A stretch of DNA of 64,000 nucleotides from Gautieria morchelliformis (lineage: Eukaryota; Basidiomycota; Agaricomycetes; Gomphales; Gomphaceae), in contig WHVA01000010.1 in assembly GCA_015179125.1 (NCBI GenBank), positions 1 to 64,000 of the forward strand, in the 5' to 3' direction. Under the pieces are notes generated by a model. It worked only from the letters and a program-made list of their open reading frames with translations, had not been told where the DNA came from and searched no databases. Made by a program: the position numbers and the translations under genes. This document shows, one piece after another, positions 21,560-33,380 of this stretch (positions are counted from its first letter, which is position 1; each line of letters starts with the position of its first letter).

Positions 21560-21784
21560 TTCGGCGAATAGGTGAACCAACAAATGTTCACAAGATTCTT
21601 AAGAGGGTTGCCTGATCGGAGCTCGCCCTATCTACAGTCGTAGCAAAATAGCCCATGGCACTTGACGATGTAACATGCAAGGTGTCACAGAAGGGCTGTC
21701 TAAGTAGCGACAATCCCTTCGCCGGCGAAGGTGCTCCTTTGGAGCCCTTCACCGACAGCACAGAAAATAGTTCGAAGGCTAAGG
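21560..21784 (+). repeat. Dispersed repeat, uninterrupted copy
   Basis: This stretch resembles 46190-46408: both have GAACCAA(C/T)AAA, CGGAGCTCGCCCTATCTA and GGCGAAGGTGCTCCTTTGGA in the same order and end with a gctaag. Here the sequence continues with gtaactatg, whereas at 46409 a Harbinger element starts. It therefore serves as an empty-site relative. Confidence 0.65.
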
Positions 21785-23395
21785 TAACTATGAGGACTCA
21801 CCAGTGATGCCTAAGTCCTCTTCTGGTCGAAGATAGAAATCTACAGGAGAAGGCTCAAGACGATTATCACAGTGAGGTCAAGTTTTCACAAGATGGACAT
21901 ATGATAATCGAACTGAGGAATATACATGCGAATGTAAACTACTTATATCGAATGCTCATAAGGTATCAGCGAATGGGAAAGAGGCCGTCACGAGTCAGGG
22001 TTGGATAGGGATTTGTAGTCATGATACAACATAGATGAAATAAACATACAATAGAGTGGGAGAAGGGTGCGAACATGAAATGACAGAGAGTAAAGGTGGC
22101 GAAGGCACCTATGTATGAAACCATGTCTTGGGACCCGCATATACACCACCCTGCATGGACTCTTTGTCTACTGGGTTGATCCCACACAACCTATGGGTTG
22201 GACGTCCCACGAACGCATCCTGCTCATATGAACACCTAAAGGGGTTGGATCAAGAAGCTGATGGGGCCAGTGACGAGCCATCCAGGTAGGGGATGTCGAT
22301 CGTTTTGTGATGGTGTGCCTGCTGGCAAATGATGTGACCAGTGAATGGTTGTTCGGTGAAATGCGGCAAAGGGCGAAATAGAACAATCATCGAAGAGTCA
22401 TGGCCCAGGGGAGGGTGAAGCCATGTGAACATAGAGGAGGACTGGGAAAACAGATAATAGGGATGACTGGATATAGGAAATAAATGAGTTGCGCCATCCG
22501 ATCAGAGGAGCATCCGACGGGGTGCGAGCCAGGGAGGTGAGGGGACCCGCGGTGGACAATTGAGTCGGGGAGGAGGCGTTGATCCAGCCCAGGTAGCGCT
22601 GCTACATGCGAGTGATGCAAAAGCGAATAAGCGTTCAGCGCATTCGGCGAGGAGCGAATGGTGAGAACGTAAAAGTGGGGTGTCGAAGTTACTGGGTATA
22701 CAAAATAGACGGGTCATGACACTGTCATCTGTGCCGACCTCCATCATAAGTGTCGTCCCTATTCCTTTTTAATCATTTTTCTTTCTTGTCTTTTATTAGC
22801 TTCTTTGTACATAGGTAACTTGAAATAGAATAGTTGCGTCTATCATAACAGACAATACGTTTCTTAGCAGCACTGAACAATAAACTAAAAGACTGTAGGT
22901 TCAAGGACACTATTGGGGTCCAAGCGTATTCCAAAATATAAAGGAATGTACTTAGCAGGCGAGTTTATAAATGGACTGCCCTGATAATCTACCAGCGCAC
23001 TGCAATAAAACGAGGGACGAGTTTTGTGAACAAAGCGACTTGTGAAAGTCTCTAATCAGGAAAATCGACTGACTAGATCATCTCAGGTATTGGAGTGCGA
23101 ATGGCAAGACTTTCAATTGACAGACTCACTCTGTAGAATTACACCCGGAGGATTAGTCCAAGTGGCTAAGCAGTAAAGTAACTACTTAACAAGGAATTAG
23201 ACACTAAAGTAAGTGAATAACCCTAGCTGGGATTAGCAGCTTAGTAAGATGCAAGTCACATGAGGTCACATGTAGGATAGAAGATGGGTAGATTGGCTGA
23301 TGAAAGGCAGGCAAAAAGGGCCTCCTTTTATATCATATTGTACAGGCGCTTAACTAAGCGGTAGGACCTTCTATCTATTAATGGAATGGGGGAAT

Positions 23396-23625
23396 GAGTC
23401 ACGAAGAAGCTTTCGGAATGTGTGGGAAGGTTCTGTCTGACTCATAATGACTCACAGTGACTTGAAATGACTCCTACTGGTGACTCCACTAGGTTTTCCA
23501 CCAATCACGGCTTGATTTGTCAGGAATGAGTCATTAATTGGACTCATGTGATTCATGACAGCTTGAGTGAGTCATGTGCATGTGAGTCATGAAGGTGTGC
23601 ATGAGTCAGTTGAGTCATTGAGGCT
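23396..23625. repeat. Cluster of TGAGTCA / TGACTCA motifs
   Basis: About ten copies of the heptamer TGAGTCA, its complement TGACTCA or one-base variants occur within 230 bp. The core is the AP-1/Gcn4-type bZIP half-site pair. No gene start is near, so this is probably a degenerate tandem repeat rather than a working enhancer. Confidence 0.5.
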
Positions 23626-24013
23626 GTACAAGCAAATGACTAGGCTTTTCAAACTCAGAGGCTGAGTCTGAAGGAGCCACCTGACCGGATTTGTGGGTGA
23701 CTGTGGGTGCACAAGCCAGTGACGCAAGCGTCTGGTCGGAGTTTGAAATCGGAAATCCGAAAACAGAGTTGTGGGGACATGTATCCACAACTCTGCTGCA
23801 CAGAGTTGAGTGAGTTTGAGTGAAGACAGCCTCGGAAAAATGAGTAAAATTCGTAGATAATTAGAGGGAGGTTTGAATAGGCCTTATGAGGATAGTAGAT
23901 ATTTTTATGATGACGATAATTGGTTGTTTTAAAGGCCTTTGATGCAGACTACAAATTTACAGTAAAGAGACGTTTGAAGGCTGGTTGAACATCTTGATCC
24001 GAGACTATATAGT

Positions 24014-24290
24014 ATGCTGGTTGAACAGCAGTTCCCATACAGACACTACCTTGAAGGTCCGACTTATCCCATCGACATTGTCACGGATCATAAAAACCTT
24101 GAGTATTTTGCAACTACTAAGATTTTGACTCGCCGTCAAGTCCGCTGGTCTGAATATCTCTCACAGTTCAACATGGTGATCCGCTTCCGCCCCAAAAAGC
24201 TCAGAGTTGTGAAAAATTGGCTTGCACCTGGTTGTACAATTTTTGTTCAACCTTTACAGCGCTTACCGAAAACCTTGGCTCACGCGCGTC
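24014..24290 (+). pseudogene. Gypsy RNase H fragment
   Basis: The frame reads [20 protein letters not shown], then [20 protein letters not shown] and [15 protein letters not shown], the end of a gypsy RNase H. It stops being recognisable near 24250. It is similar in type to the RT fragment at 19299-20443 and may come from the same or a related copy. Confidence 0.7.
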
Positions 24291-24483
24291 AGCCGGACGT
24301 TCGTCGCGTTCGATCATCCAGCCCTAAACGGGGACTGGGTATCTACTTATCAATGTGAGTGTGGATGAATCTTGTATAGCCTTATCTCGCAAATTACTAT
24401 CCCAAATATATGTATGTTGCTACTTATTGTCACTGACACTTCGCCGCGATTCACAGTTCTTCCCTCCTCTCCAAAACTTCGAC

Positions 24484-25150
24484 ATGTCGCCCAGCGAAAC
24501 TTCCTCGTCGGTAATTGATTTAGAGGGTCTCCTTCATATAGAGCAAACGTAGGTTTCCAACTGTCTGCGTCGCTCTGGTTCGATACATGTCTTTGAAGGT
24601 TTTTTGACGCAGGGTATGAAGATGGACATGCGCACGGGCGCATTCATGGGCAAATTGAAGGTCGAGCACTTGGCCGAGAAAAGGGTTTTGAATTGTGGGA
24701 AGAGATAGGATTCTACGAGGGATTCGCCAAATTGTGGCAGGCTGTTTGCCGGACCAACGAGGGAATGGAGCACACCACTAAAAGGTTTGCGCCGCTTCAT
24801 ACTTTTTGTATTTCAGCCTGACCGTACCTTCAAGTCGTACAGAGAGTCATCTCCGCCATTTATTAGAACTAATCTCTCAGTTCCCCCGAGTCAATCCTTC
24901 TGCACTCCTTCAAGACCGCGGCGGCGCAGATGACGCAGAATTGGATGTCACGGAGCTGTTGAGCAAGATCCGTGGTCGATACAAAGCCTTGTGTGCCACC
25001 CTCAACGTTAAGCTTCGTCTCCATGTTGTGGGCTCAAGTGCTCCCAGTGCTCCCATCGCGGATGACGTTGGTGACGTATCGGAGATCCAACCAGTGTGGA
25101 AGCTTGACGGCCAACGGGTGCAAACGAGTCCGGGTGAAATGAGCTTTTGA
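24484..25150 (+). CDS. LTO1: LTO1/Yae1-domain protein (ORAOV1 family)
   Basis: Proposed exons are 24484-24548, 24599-24784 and 24817-25150, giving 194 residues. The N-terminal half has the deca-GX3 pattern of the Yae1/Lto1 family: G at every fourth position in GYEDGHAHGRIHGQ and EGRALGREKG, then W-E-E-I-G-F-Y-E-G. The C-terminal half has the HLRHLLELISQFPRVNP segment and a K/R-rich helix (IRGRYKALCATLNVKLRL). In yeast Lto1 with Yae1 is an adaptor that recruits the ABC protein Rli1 (ABCE1) to the cytosolic Fe-S targeting complex, supporting ribosome function; that role is taken from the family. The first intron is placed so that the frame reads EQT-FFDAGYEDG. The second would be only 32 nt, shorter than any other here, so that junction is less certain. 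Upstream is a decayed gypsy fragment. Confidence 0.85.
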
Positions 25151-25377
25151 TCAAACCCGAACCAGCGACTTCGACTTCCGATACTTGGTTGTTATTCAGG
25201 TGAATGTTCATGTGCAATTCACCCTTCTAGCACACTTCCTAGTAGTTTGGCACCCGACTTTATTCTACTGATCATGGCCTTGCCAGTTTCGTCAATTTCG
25301 AGTCTACTACACGGCGATCCATGGTACACTGTAGAATACATTTAACCTTAGACTATCTTCCTGTAAAATCCACTAAT

Positions 25378-28125
25378 TTAGTCCAAGCTCGCCATTCGCT
25401 CCTCGACTTTCCTCACTCGTGCATCAACACTACTTAGTGCCCGCTTGACCTCGGCCACCTCTTCATCGATACTTCTCCCATCCCCCCTTACAACCTCTTC
25501 AAACACCCTGAATGCATCCCTCACGCTCTCGCCGACCATTATTTGAATATCCTCGTCAGGCCTGGTCCTCAGCTTTCGTCGCGCCGCCGCCTCTATACGT
25601 CCAGCACGGAAATACGTCCATATGTTACTCAAGACTAGCCCGACAACGACAAACCATAGCACGGCTGTCGTGGACGAGCTTTCCCACGTGTCTTTGATGA
25701 GCTCGATGGCGCCAGCAAATGACTGCTGAGCAACTTTAGCCGTCCCTTCCACTGTGTCCAGCGCCCATTGCAATCCGCGCTGCGAACGCTCCTTCTCTTT
25801 GGCCTTGCGGAGATCCTCTGAGCTCATGATCTCGACGCCGGCGGTAGGACTAGCAGGGTGAGCTAAGACTGCTGCGGCCTCCTCGACAGCCTTTCCATCA
25901 GCGTCCTTAGGTATGAACTCGACACTGTGATCCGCAATATAGGCACGCATAGCACGCTCCAAATTGCTGTGGTATGTCTTCTGGCCGTCAATGCACGAGC
26001 GCTCGATGATGCCTGTCTCGCGTAAGTGGAAATCAAGTCTCGTAGCTGGCCATATTTACCTTTGATGAAGCTACGCCCAGTCCACTCGACTTGAGTTGTC
26101 ACTAAAATTCGCGTCGAGGCAGCCCCGGCCCACGTGAGACATGTGCGTGTTTTCACGGAAAATACGTTCCCGCTTGGCACGTCAGGGGTGCGCGTGGTGG
26201 TGAGCATAGTGACGTAATCATTGTAGTCCAGGTGCACCATGTCGTCCTTGAGCTCACACTTGGTCTGTTTCGGACCGAGCCCTCCTGCGAGAGGCTTAAT
26301 ATATGACATGTTCCGTGTAAGCATCTTGGAGCCCTCGGAAATTGGAGCCCAGTCAGAGATTTGTATGTCTGTGACCAAGTTCAGTCATAATACACATGGG
26401 ACTCTGCAACACGTACCTATGAGTTTTTCATCGTTCCTCATAAATTCTTTTATGAAGCCACTCGCGAACATCAAGTTGTAGATTTTCTCTGGTTCGCCTG
26501 GGAGAATGGTCTCCATTGCCGACTCTGTGTAATGCTTGCCCTCCCTGCCACATGCACAAATCGTTGCTTCATGATGTTTGCTTGGTCCTGCGGTCAACTT
26601 ATCACTTATCGTGGGAAGCATGCCTTCGACGACACTGCCGACACTAGCCGTATGTCCGACGCCATCGATTGAGCCACGAGGGCTGCTGGGGAGGGAGCCT
26701 TCGGGGCGAACAGAGCGCCAGATATTATATATGACGTCGTAAGTCGTGTCGCGGCTGAGTAGACTCGCGAACGTATATTTCGCCAAATTGGTTGAGATCT
26801 GGATAGCATTGGGGATAACGTAGGCCGTCATGCGTTTATCGACGTGCGTGATTTCCTCAATGGGAATGACCAGCTGTGCGAAGGTGTGAGATAAATCAAG
26901 ACAGTGAGAGAGCACGCACATCGGTTGTCCATCCAAAGATATTAGCGTGAAAGCATATGTGGTTCTCCGAAATGTAGAGCCGCCCCTGGATAAGGATCTC
27001 CCGCTGTAAGGCACAGCCATAGTCATCAATAAGATAGTCGCCCTCGGGGACGGTTGTAAAGAGTGCATGAAAATCGGCAGTCCGTTTGTTGGAAGCGACC
27101 GCAAAGCCAGTGATCGGTGCGGCTTCCGAGAGATCGAGGTCATCTGGAGACGAGTCCGAGTCCTCCTCGCTGTCTTCTGAGCCAGATTCGTGGACGAGCT
27201 CAGGATCGTCGATTACACCCTCCTGATTGAGGCGCATTCCGGTCTGACTCGCATCCCGAGCACTTGAAGAGTGAGCATGTCGATTCTTCCTGGGCACAGA
27301 TGGTGGCAGTTCGGCAGCGCTAGCATTCTGCGGGGGACGAGGTGGCAGGACGGGCGGTAACATAGGTCGTTGCATCGCCGGATTGGCGAGAGCCAGACCA
27401 GAGCCAGCTAACGCACTCGCGAGGCCTCCAGAGGGGTGCACCTTGCGTTTTGCCTTGGCAGGTTTTTGAGAGGCTTCCGAGTCTCGACGACGCCAGCTTT
27501 TTTTGTCTTTAGACGGTGGTGGAGAGGAAGATAAAGAAGGATGATGCTCTGCGGTAGGAGAGGTGACGATACCCTGCTGTGTGAATGCAGATGGGATTGG
27601 CGGCACCTGGATAGCTGGTACCTCTATGGAAGTTATAGAATTGTGGCGCGAGTGGCTCCCGGATGATGTCTCAGACTTTCTAGACTCGGCAGTAGTCGCC
27701 GATCGCGCTGGCGCTTCAGGGAGGGCACGAGTGGGACGACGAGGAGATGGAGTAAGATGGTCGAGTTCCGGAGCCCCCGGCTGAGTACCCGCAGACAATG
27801 CCCGTCGGCTCCCCTCCCTCATACGATTTGAGAGAGCCCTACGTGCTTGGCCTTCGTCGTCGTCGGGATACAACGAGTTGGTGCGATGCCGATTATCCTG
27901 TGCCAGAGAACTGGAAGGCTGCATGCTGCCCGAGGATGCTGTGTGACGCTCGAGTGATTCCTTTGAGTCTGAGGTCAAGATGAGGCGTGGATTGCTCGAC
28001 GTGGAAGACGAGGCGACACTCGTTCCTGCCCGGCGGTGGCCTGACGCTGCGATTTTGCCGTGATCAGTATCTGGTTTTTGCGATCCGCCGGGATTCTTGG
28101 TGAACTTGGAAAGCAAGGACGGCAT
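25378..28125 (-). CDS. GRAM-VASt membrane contact-site protein (Lam/Ysp2-like)
   Basis: Proposed exons are 28125-26920, 26873-26417, 26368-26060 and 26012-25378, coding for 868 residues. Introns are 46-48 nt. Residues 1-350 are a low-complexity Ser/Pro/Arg-rich region. A GRAM domain follows (about 352-455: LYISENHICFHANIFGWTT, VIPIEEITHVDKR). Then comes a VASt/StART-like domain (about 527-685: PGEPEKIYNLMFASGFIKEF, ISDWAP, RNMSYIKPL, KTRTCLTW, CIDGQKTYHSNLERAMRAYI). A single membrane helix lies at about 772-792 (TTAVLWFVVVGLVLSNIW) and a coiled-coil tail follows. This is the layout of ER-anchored sterol transporters at membrane contact sites (yeast Lam1-6/Ysp2, animal GRAMD1/Aster). Sterol transport is inferred from the family. 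The 1.9-kb space to the RasGEF gene holds divergent upstream regions. Confidence 0.88.
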
Positions 28126-28383
28126 TACAGTATTAGTTGAGATGTGTCATGGAAGCTCGACAAGTGAATATTGAAAAAGTCGGCTCGTTTGATGATCTTT
28201 ACATTTCGGCCCAGGAGTCCATGTGACCCCACAACACTAGTTCCCTTGTTCTGCTTCTATACTAGTACTGGTATGGATAAGTAGAAGTAGTGTACTGTAC
28301 CAGACTCTGCCCTTCTGCCCTTGAACCAGGTCGTGCCGAGTGTTTGGAGCCTGGCAGTTTCGCCGAACCATTTGCGTTTTTAT

Positions 28384-28746
28384 TCAGCCGGATAACGGCT
28401 TGAATTCAAAACAGTGCCGTCCCTCTACAGACTCTACCCAGCGCCCATCGGCGTTCTGGCTCCTGTGCATGTGTAGCACGGCTGATTCCGAGGGTCGATA
28501 TTTCATACTCCGAAACCTTACGTAAGTCGCCATACGGACGGGGACGCGTCCAAACCACGCGTCAAGCTTCGCGTCTGCTGGTCGACCACGGCATTGAACA
28601 GTCACGACCGAAGGTTGATTAGCATGTTTTGTGCTAGATTTATCGCGATGATTCCCGACCATGTTCCTGCTCTCAGCAATTGTCAAAGTTGCATAGTTAG
28701 ACACATTGACAATGGTTTCTAGACTGCCGTGATGAGGCAATGTCAT
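28384..28746 (-). CDS. Hypothetical ORF of about 120 residues
   Basis: The frame opens at ATG 28746 and runs to 28384. No known domain is seen. The first part (MTLPHHGSLETIVNVSNYAT) has ordinary composition; the last part is Arg/His-rich. A possible donor GTAAGG occurs inside the frame near 28521, so it may be one exon of a larger gene or chance. It lies in the upstream region of the GRAM-VASt gene. Confidence 0.25.
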   Translation of the reverse strand: MTLPHHGSLETIVNVSNYATLTIAESRNMVGNHRDKSSTKHANQPSVVTVQCRGRPADAKLDAWFGRVPVRMATYVRFRSMKYRPSESAVLHMHRSQNADGRWVESVEGRHCFEFKPLSG

Positions 28747-29983
28747 CACGTAGGACTCTCTCTAGGTACCGGGTGCAGGAGGACTGCAGGAATTTATGCC
28801 CTATGAGATTTTTATAAGCCCAAGGAGTCGTCAGGTCGGGATATACTTGAAATAAACTCTGTGTTATCCTTTTCAGACGGAGGGAGCTTCCATCTAGTCG
28901 ATTGTATTGTCTATCATTAGAAAATCAACCCGCGCTGTACAGTCACAGCACATAGACAGACCTTAGGTTATATGAACTACAATCTCATATATACTCCCCG
29001 ACCCAAATTGAATCCCGCTGGAGTTCGGTCGAAGGCCGAATGAGTCCAGCGCAAGGTCGGACTGGGCGTCCGGCTCTCGATCTCAGTTCTGGCCCTGGGC
29101 CCCGGAGGCGACGGAGACCCAGCTGTCTCTGATATGGAAGACACACGCTTGGGCCCAGCCCTGTCTCCCTGACTTCGCTTGCAGTCGTTGATGTCAGCGC
29201 TGGTTCTCGTTGGTCCGGGCTAAGTGTGAGCTCAAAGCATCTCAGCAGCGTGATGGATGGTTATCTGTCAATCGAGTGCCAGCCACAAAGACACTTGACT
29301 TACATAAGTCTTTGCTGCCGCAACGGCCGTCCAGTCGCGCACATCACTCAGGGTACGCCTTATCATCGATCATCGATCAGCTCGACCCCAACTACCAACG
29401 CAGATCATGGTGAAGCTTGAAGCGCGAACTGAGTGCTTAGATCACACTGTTGAGACGGCCCTTCCTGCGTACTGCGCTGGGTGCACAGCATTGACGTGAG
29501 CCTGTGCTCGTCATGAGCTGACCATTAACCGAGTACGTATTTGCTGCCGAATTATTCCCTGCTGTCTTGCCTACCGCCATTGTACGTGGCATACGTCAAC
29601 CCCATCTCTCCTGTCCCGCCGCTCTCTACGGTTTCCTCCACGATTCTGCGAATCTTGAGGTGGCCTCAACACCAGAAACTCCCAGCTGCCACAGTGCCAG
29701 TGCCAGTCATTGGCAGTAGCCTCGCAGCTGTCTCTTGAATAATACTAATAGTTCCTGGCCGGTCTTTCAGTGTTAATAACCGAGGAGTTTTGTACAATCT
29801 TGAGGGGCTTGAACGGTATAATTAGCGTGAGAGGAGAGTGCTGCCAAAGAGGGACGCCCGTCGCTATAGTATTGCGAATTGAAACCGGTACCGGTCCATC
29901 TCAGCACTACGTCGCTCAACGAGACTAGATCCTAGTTTCGCGAGCTCTACCCCCTTCCTCCACCACGTACGAGCAATCAAGTT
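28747..29983. other. Intergenic region between divergent genes
   Basis: About 1.2 kb without convincing coding sequence lies between the GRAM-VASt gene (minus) and the RasGEF gene (plus). Short frames overlap and look random. Short C/T-rich runs and TATAA-like strings occur, but no motif is decisive. The part near 29900 is the likely promoter and 5' leader of the RasGEF gene. Confidence 0.45.
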
Positions 29984-32900
29984 ATGCTCCTTCAACGCAT
30001 TGCAATGGCAACTCATCCCCCTTATGAAACCCAAGAGTCTTCCCGGACGAGGCTTCGTGGCGCCTCCATCGATTCTTATAATTCCAATCTCTCCTTCGAT
30101 TCCTATAATTCCTCGGTATCGGCGTCTTCAACGTTTGTACATGCTCGCAGTATCTACTCCGTCTCAGACATACAAACTGCGACAGAAGAATCTGCGGACA
30201 GCACCGAAGTGCAGCGCCCCGATACACCCCTCGACAACGCCCATGATGCTGACCAGGATATACCATATATCTATGTGTTATGTCTGTACGATTTTGACTC
30301 CGACGACCCTGATCATACCACATTCAAGAAGAACGATATCCTCAGAGTTATTGCTCAGGAGCAGAGCGGATGGTGGGCAGCTCAATCGGATCACCACATA
30401 GGCTGGATACCCAGTGCATTCGTCGTGGTCATTCATCCAGATATGGTGCAGAAGTTACTGGATACTCCCTTCGACTTGAGAGAGTACGAGTACGAGGCCG
30501 AGGCCTTGTACAGTGGCGCAGCTATGGCAGCCTTGGGTTTGGATGGAGAAACAACGCCCCCACAGGAACCAGCATATCTTGAGAACGATGACGACGTGCG
30601 TTCTAACGTTATTCACTCTGCTGTATCTTCATCTTTAGAGCAGGTCCAAGTCATTACGACTTCTTCCCAACTTCTCTCTCCACGTGGCTTTCCGACCGAT
30701 GTGACTCCAGGTGTCTCTCGTTTTGATATATCTGCGGATTTGCCATCTGTAGAATCGCCTCCCGGCTTTCTCACCCACCCCTGGTATGGCGGTCAATCGG
30801 GCTCATATTCAAATGCTCCCCGCACCCCGCGCACACCCCGTACACCAATCCCACCCAAAGTTCCTGCTCCCGCCCCTTCCACCACTTCACCCACCCCATC
30901 ACAGTCTCAAGTGACTTCACGTCAACCCCTGCCTCAGCTCAAACTCAATACCACGCCCCTCATGGTTAACAAGCCCACTCCTCCTACTCCCGTCGCCACC
31001 ACTCCAAATTCCGAGGATACTCGCACCCCCTCCTTCGACTATTCACCCAGCCCTCTTCCGCGTAGTCGCTCGCTCGGGTCGTCGTCCGCCTCGATCGCGT
31101 CTTCCGCGTCTTCATCGTCTGCCTCAAGCCGTCGACGGCCGGATGCTTCAATATACAGTCCAAGCTCACTCAAGAATTTGTCAACACTCCTCGAGAATCC
31201 AAGCCTGCTGACTGACGACCTGAGCCAGATTAGCATTGACATGACTTCACCACATACCCGGAGGAATCCCGCTGTACGAGGCAAGGTCGGGCGAATCACC
31301 GGCGACGATGACGCAGAGGCTTTCTACAATGCCAAGACGGCTCAAGCTCAACTACCGTGGTATCTTAAGCCGGATCATTCTGGTGACGAAATCAGGTTGG
31401 ACCACGACGGAAGTGTAAAGGCAGGGACTTTGCAGGCCTTGGTAGAACGGTTAACTATGGAGCCGCTGAGTGCGTGCTGTGCATCATTTTTCCGTCCTGT
31501 CGCTTATGAGCTGCTTGTCAGAACTTGAACACGAGAAAACGTTCCGGCATACGTTTCTCACCACTCTTCACACCTTTACAACGGCCGACAGAGCACTCGA
31601 ACTTCTCATAAAACGATACGAAATGAGCCCTCCCACTGGAATTACCCAAGAACAAATCAACGACTGGCGAGACAAGAAATTACTGCCTACCCAGGCGAGG
31701 TGAGCATGGCCTGCTAGTGTTTCCCATCATGCTCAGACTCTTTTGATACAGAGTCCTTCATGTTTTCGCGGTGTGGGTAGGACAATTCGGTGTGATCGAA
31801 GACGATCCGCAAATCATTTCTCGATTGCGCGATTTCTTGGCCCCCATCAACACACCAGTACCCCATGCTCAGAACGCGAAGAAAATTCTGCAGGTCATTG
31901 ACAGCCGAGTAAGCAGGTGTAATCTCATGCAGTTGAAGATCAAACTGAACATTCCATGTCTTCCTAGCGACATTCTGATATTAACATGCCTTCCCTCCCA
32001 TCACGCCGACAAACAAAAAGACTTAAGAATGACCTGCTCAAAATCGATCATGGTGATCTCGCTCGCCAACTCACTCTATATGAAGCCGGTCTGTACATAA
32101 AGGTGCGGCCACACGAATGCCTCACTTGGGGCTCGAATCAGAAGGGGGAAGCCGTCCGCAATCTTCGAGCATTTGTTGCTACGAACGATAAGTTGGCGTC
32201 ATGGGTGAAGATGAGTGTTCTTAACAACGACGCGTTGGGGAAGCGAGCGGACACCATAGAACTCTGGATTAAGGTGGCCGAGGTAAGCGACAATGCTGCC
32301 TTTTTACCAGAGGCTGGCTTTGACTTGTTTTCAGAAATGTCGAAGCTTGAATAACTTCTCGTCGATGAGCGCGATCATGGCCGCCTTGACAAGTCAGGTC
32401 ATTGCCAAATTACAACTCACGTGGGCACACGTTAGTCGGGCGTCCCATGTCGAGCCTCTAGTGAAACTCTCCGAACCCACTGGAAACTTTGCGGCTTATC
32501 GGAACATTTTCTCGTCTGTGGAAGGGCCCTGTTTGCCATACATCGGTGGGTGTTACCTGGAGATTTTGAAAGATATACTCTGATCATACAGTCCGACAGG
32601 TATCTACTTGTCCGATATGGTGAAAGTATCGGAAACGTCCCCTAATTTCGTGAAGTTGCCGTCTACAGACTCGAGTCCCCGGACGCCTGAATTGAAACTT
32701 ATAAACGTTGTTAAACGTCAGAGGATGGGGGAAGTCGCGCATACCATCTTGCGACATCAACCCAAAGTTAAAGATATGTATAAGATTCCCGAACATAAAG
32801 CAGTATGTTGTTATCCCGTTAATACCATTACGATGAACGTTGACGCGGTATATGTAATACTTGAATAGGTTTATGAATTCGTGGAGAACCAGCTCAGAAT

Positions 32901-33009
32901 TGCTGCGAGCAAGGACCAGGGAAGCTTTTGGATGCGTAGCCAGGAGGTGCAGCATGCAGAGCTTGCCCACGCGGATATCCGCAAAGGCCTCGAAGCGGCT
33001 GGATTCTGA
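29984..33009 (+). CDS. Ras guanine-nucleotide exchange factor with SH3 domain (Cdc25-like)
   Basis: Seven exons fit frame and GT-AG rules: 29984-31469, 31522-31699, 31752-31908, 31968-32282, 32335-32545, 32600-32802, 32869-33009; 896 residues. Introns are 52-66 nt. An SH3 domain lies at about 94-150 (YVLCLYDFDSDD, SGWWAAQ, IGWIPSAFV). A long Ser/Pro/Thr-rich linker follows. A RasGEF_N region begins at about 480 (TLQALVERLTMEPL, then EKTFRHTFLTTLHTFTTADR). The catalytic RasGEF (CDC25-homology) domain ends the protein (about 630-890: HECLTWG, RADTIELWIKVAE, NFSSMSAIMAAL, GPCLPYIGIYLSDM). It would load GTP on Ras at the plasma membrane and so feed cAMP or MAPK signalling; this is family knowledge. 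It is shorter than yeast Cdc25, mostly in the linker. An in-frame second ATG is at 30005. Confidence 0.9.
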
Positions 33010-33380
33010 CGCCTTCTACCTAACCAACTTTCGTATTATCCGGCCACATCGACCTCTTCTTTTAGGTGTTTCTCATTGGTTTATCCAGGGCTCTACATCA
33101 TCTGTCATGTTCTCAATTGATATCTGCTATTTTGCTTAATGTCCTGCTTGTCATCAATATTGCAATAACAGTGTGTGTGAATAGGCTGCTGTATGTATCT
33201 ACATGAAAAGCGCATGCAAGGAGGACACGCAAGCCAAAAAATAAAATTACACGGGCTTAAGAGGGTCTGCAAGAATAGAAATAAACGTGAATTGCGTTGG
33301 ATACGTGGATCAAAAAAGAGCGGGTGGTCCGTGAACCGGTGAGGCTGACACCTAAAAGCCTCTGGAACCAGTATGATAAC
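33010..33380. other. Intergenic, between convergent gene ends
   Basis: About 370 bp lie between the 3' ends of the RasGEF and Rab5 genes. There is no coding signal beyond antisense shadows of the Rab exon. AATAAA-like strings (for example AAATAAAATTACA near 33240) could act as polyadenylation signals. Confidence 0.4.

Larger units (their letters stand above)
20444..24000. other. 3.6 kb with no recognisable gene
   Basis: No convincing coding sequence or RNA gene is found on either strand; open frames are short and unlike known proteins. The stretch holds one dispersed repeat (21560-21784) shared with 46190-46408 and a cluster of TGAGTCA/TGACTCA motifs (23396-23625). It lies between two gypsy fragments whose RNase H parts overlap rather than abut, so it is not a simple single insertion. 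Confidence 0.5.

Noticed and set aside
20444..24000. Single insertion splitting one gypsy RNase H
   Set aside because: The two flanking RNase H pieces overlap at RHYLEG/RHCFG rather than abut, and no matching ends or duplication were found.
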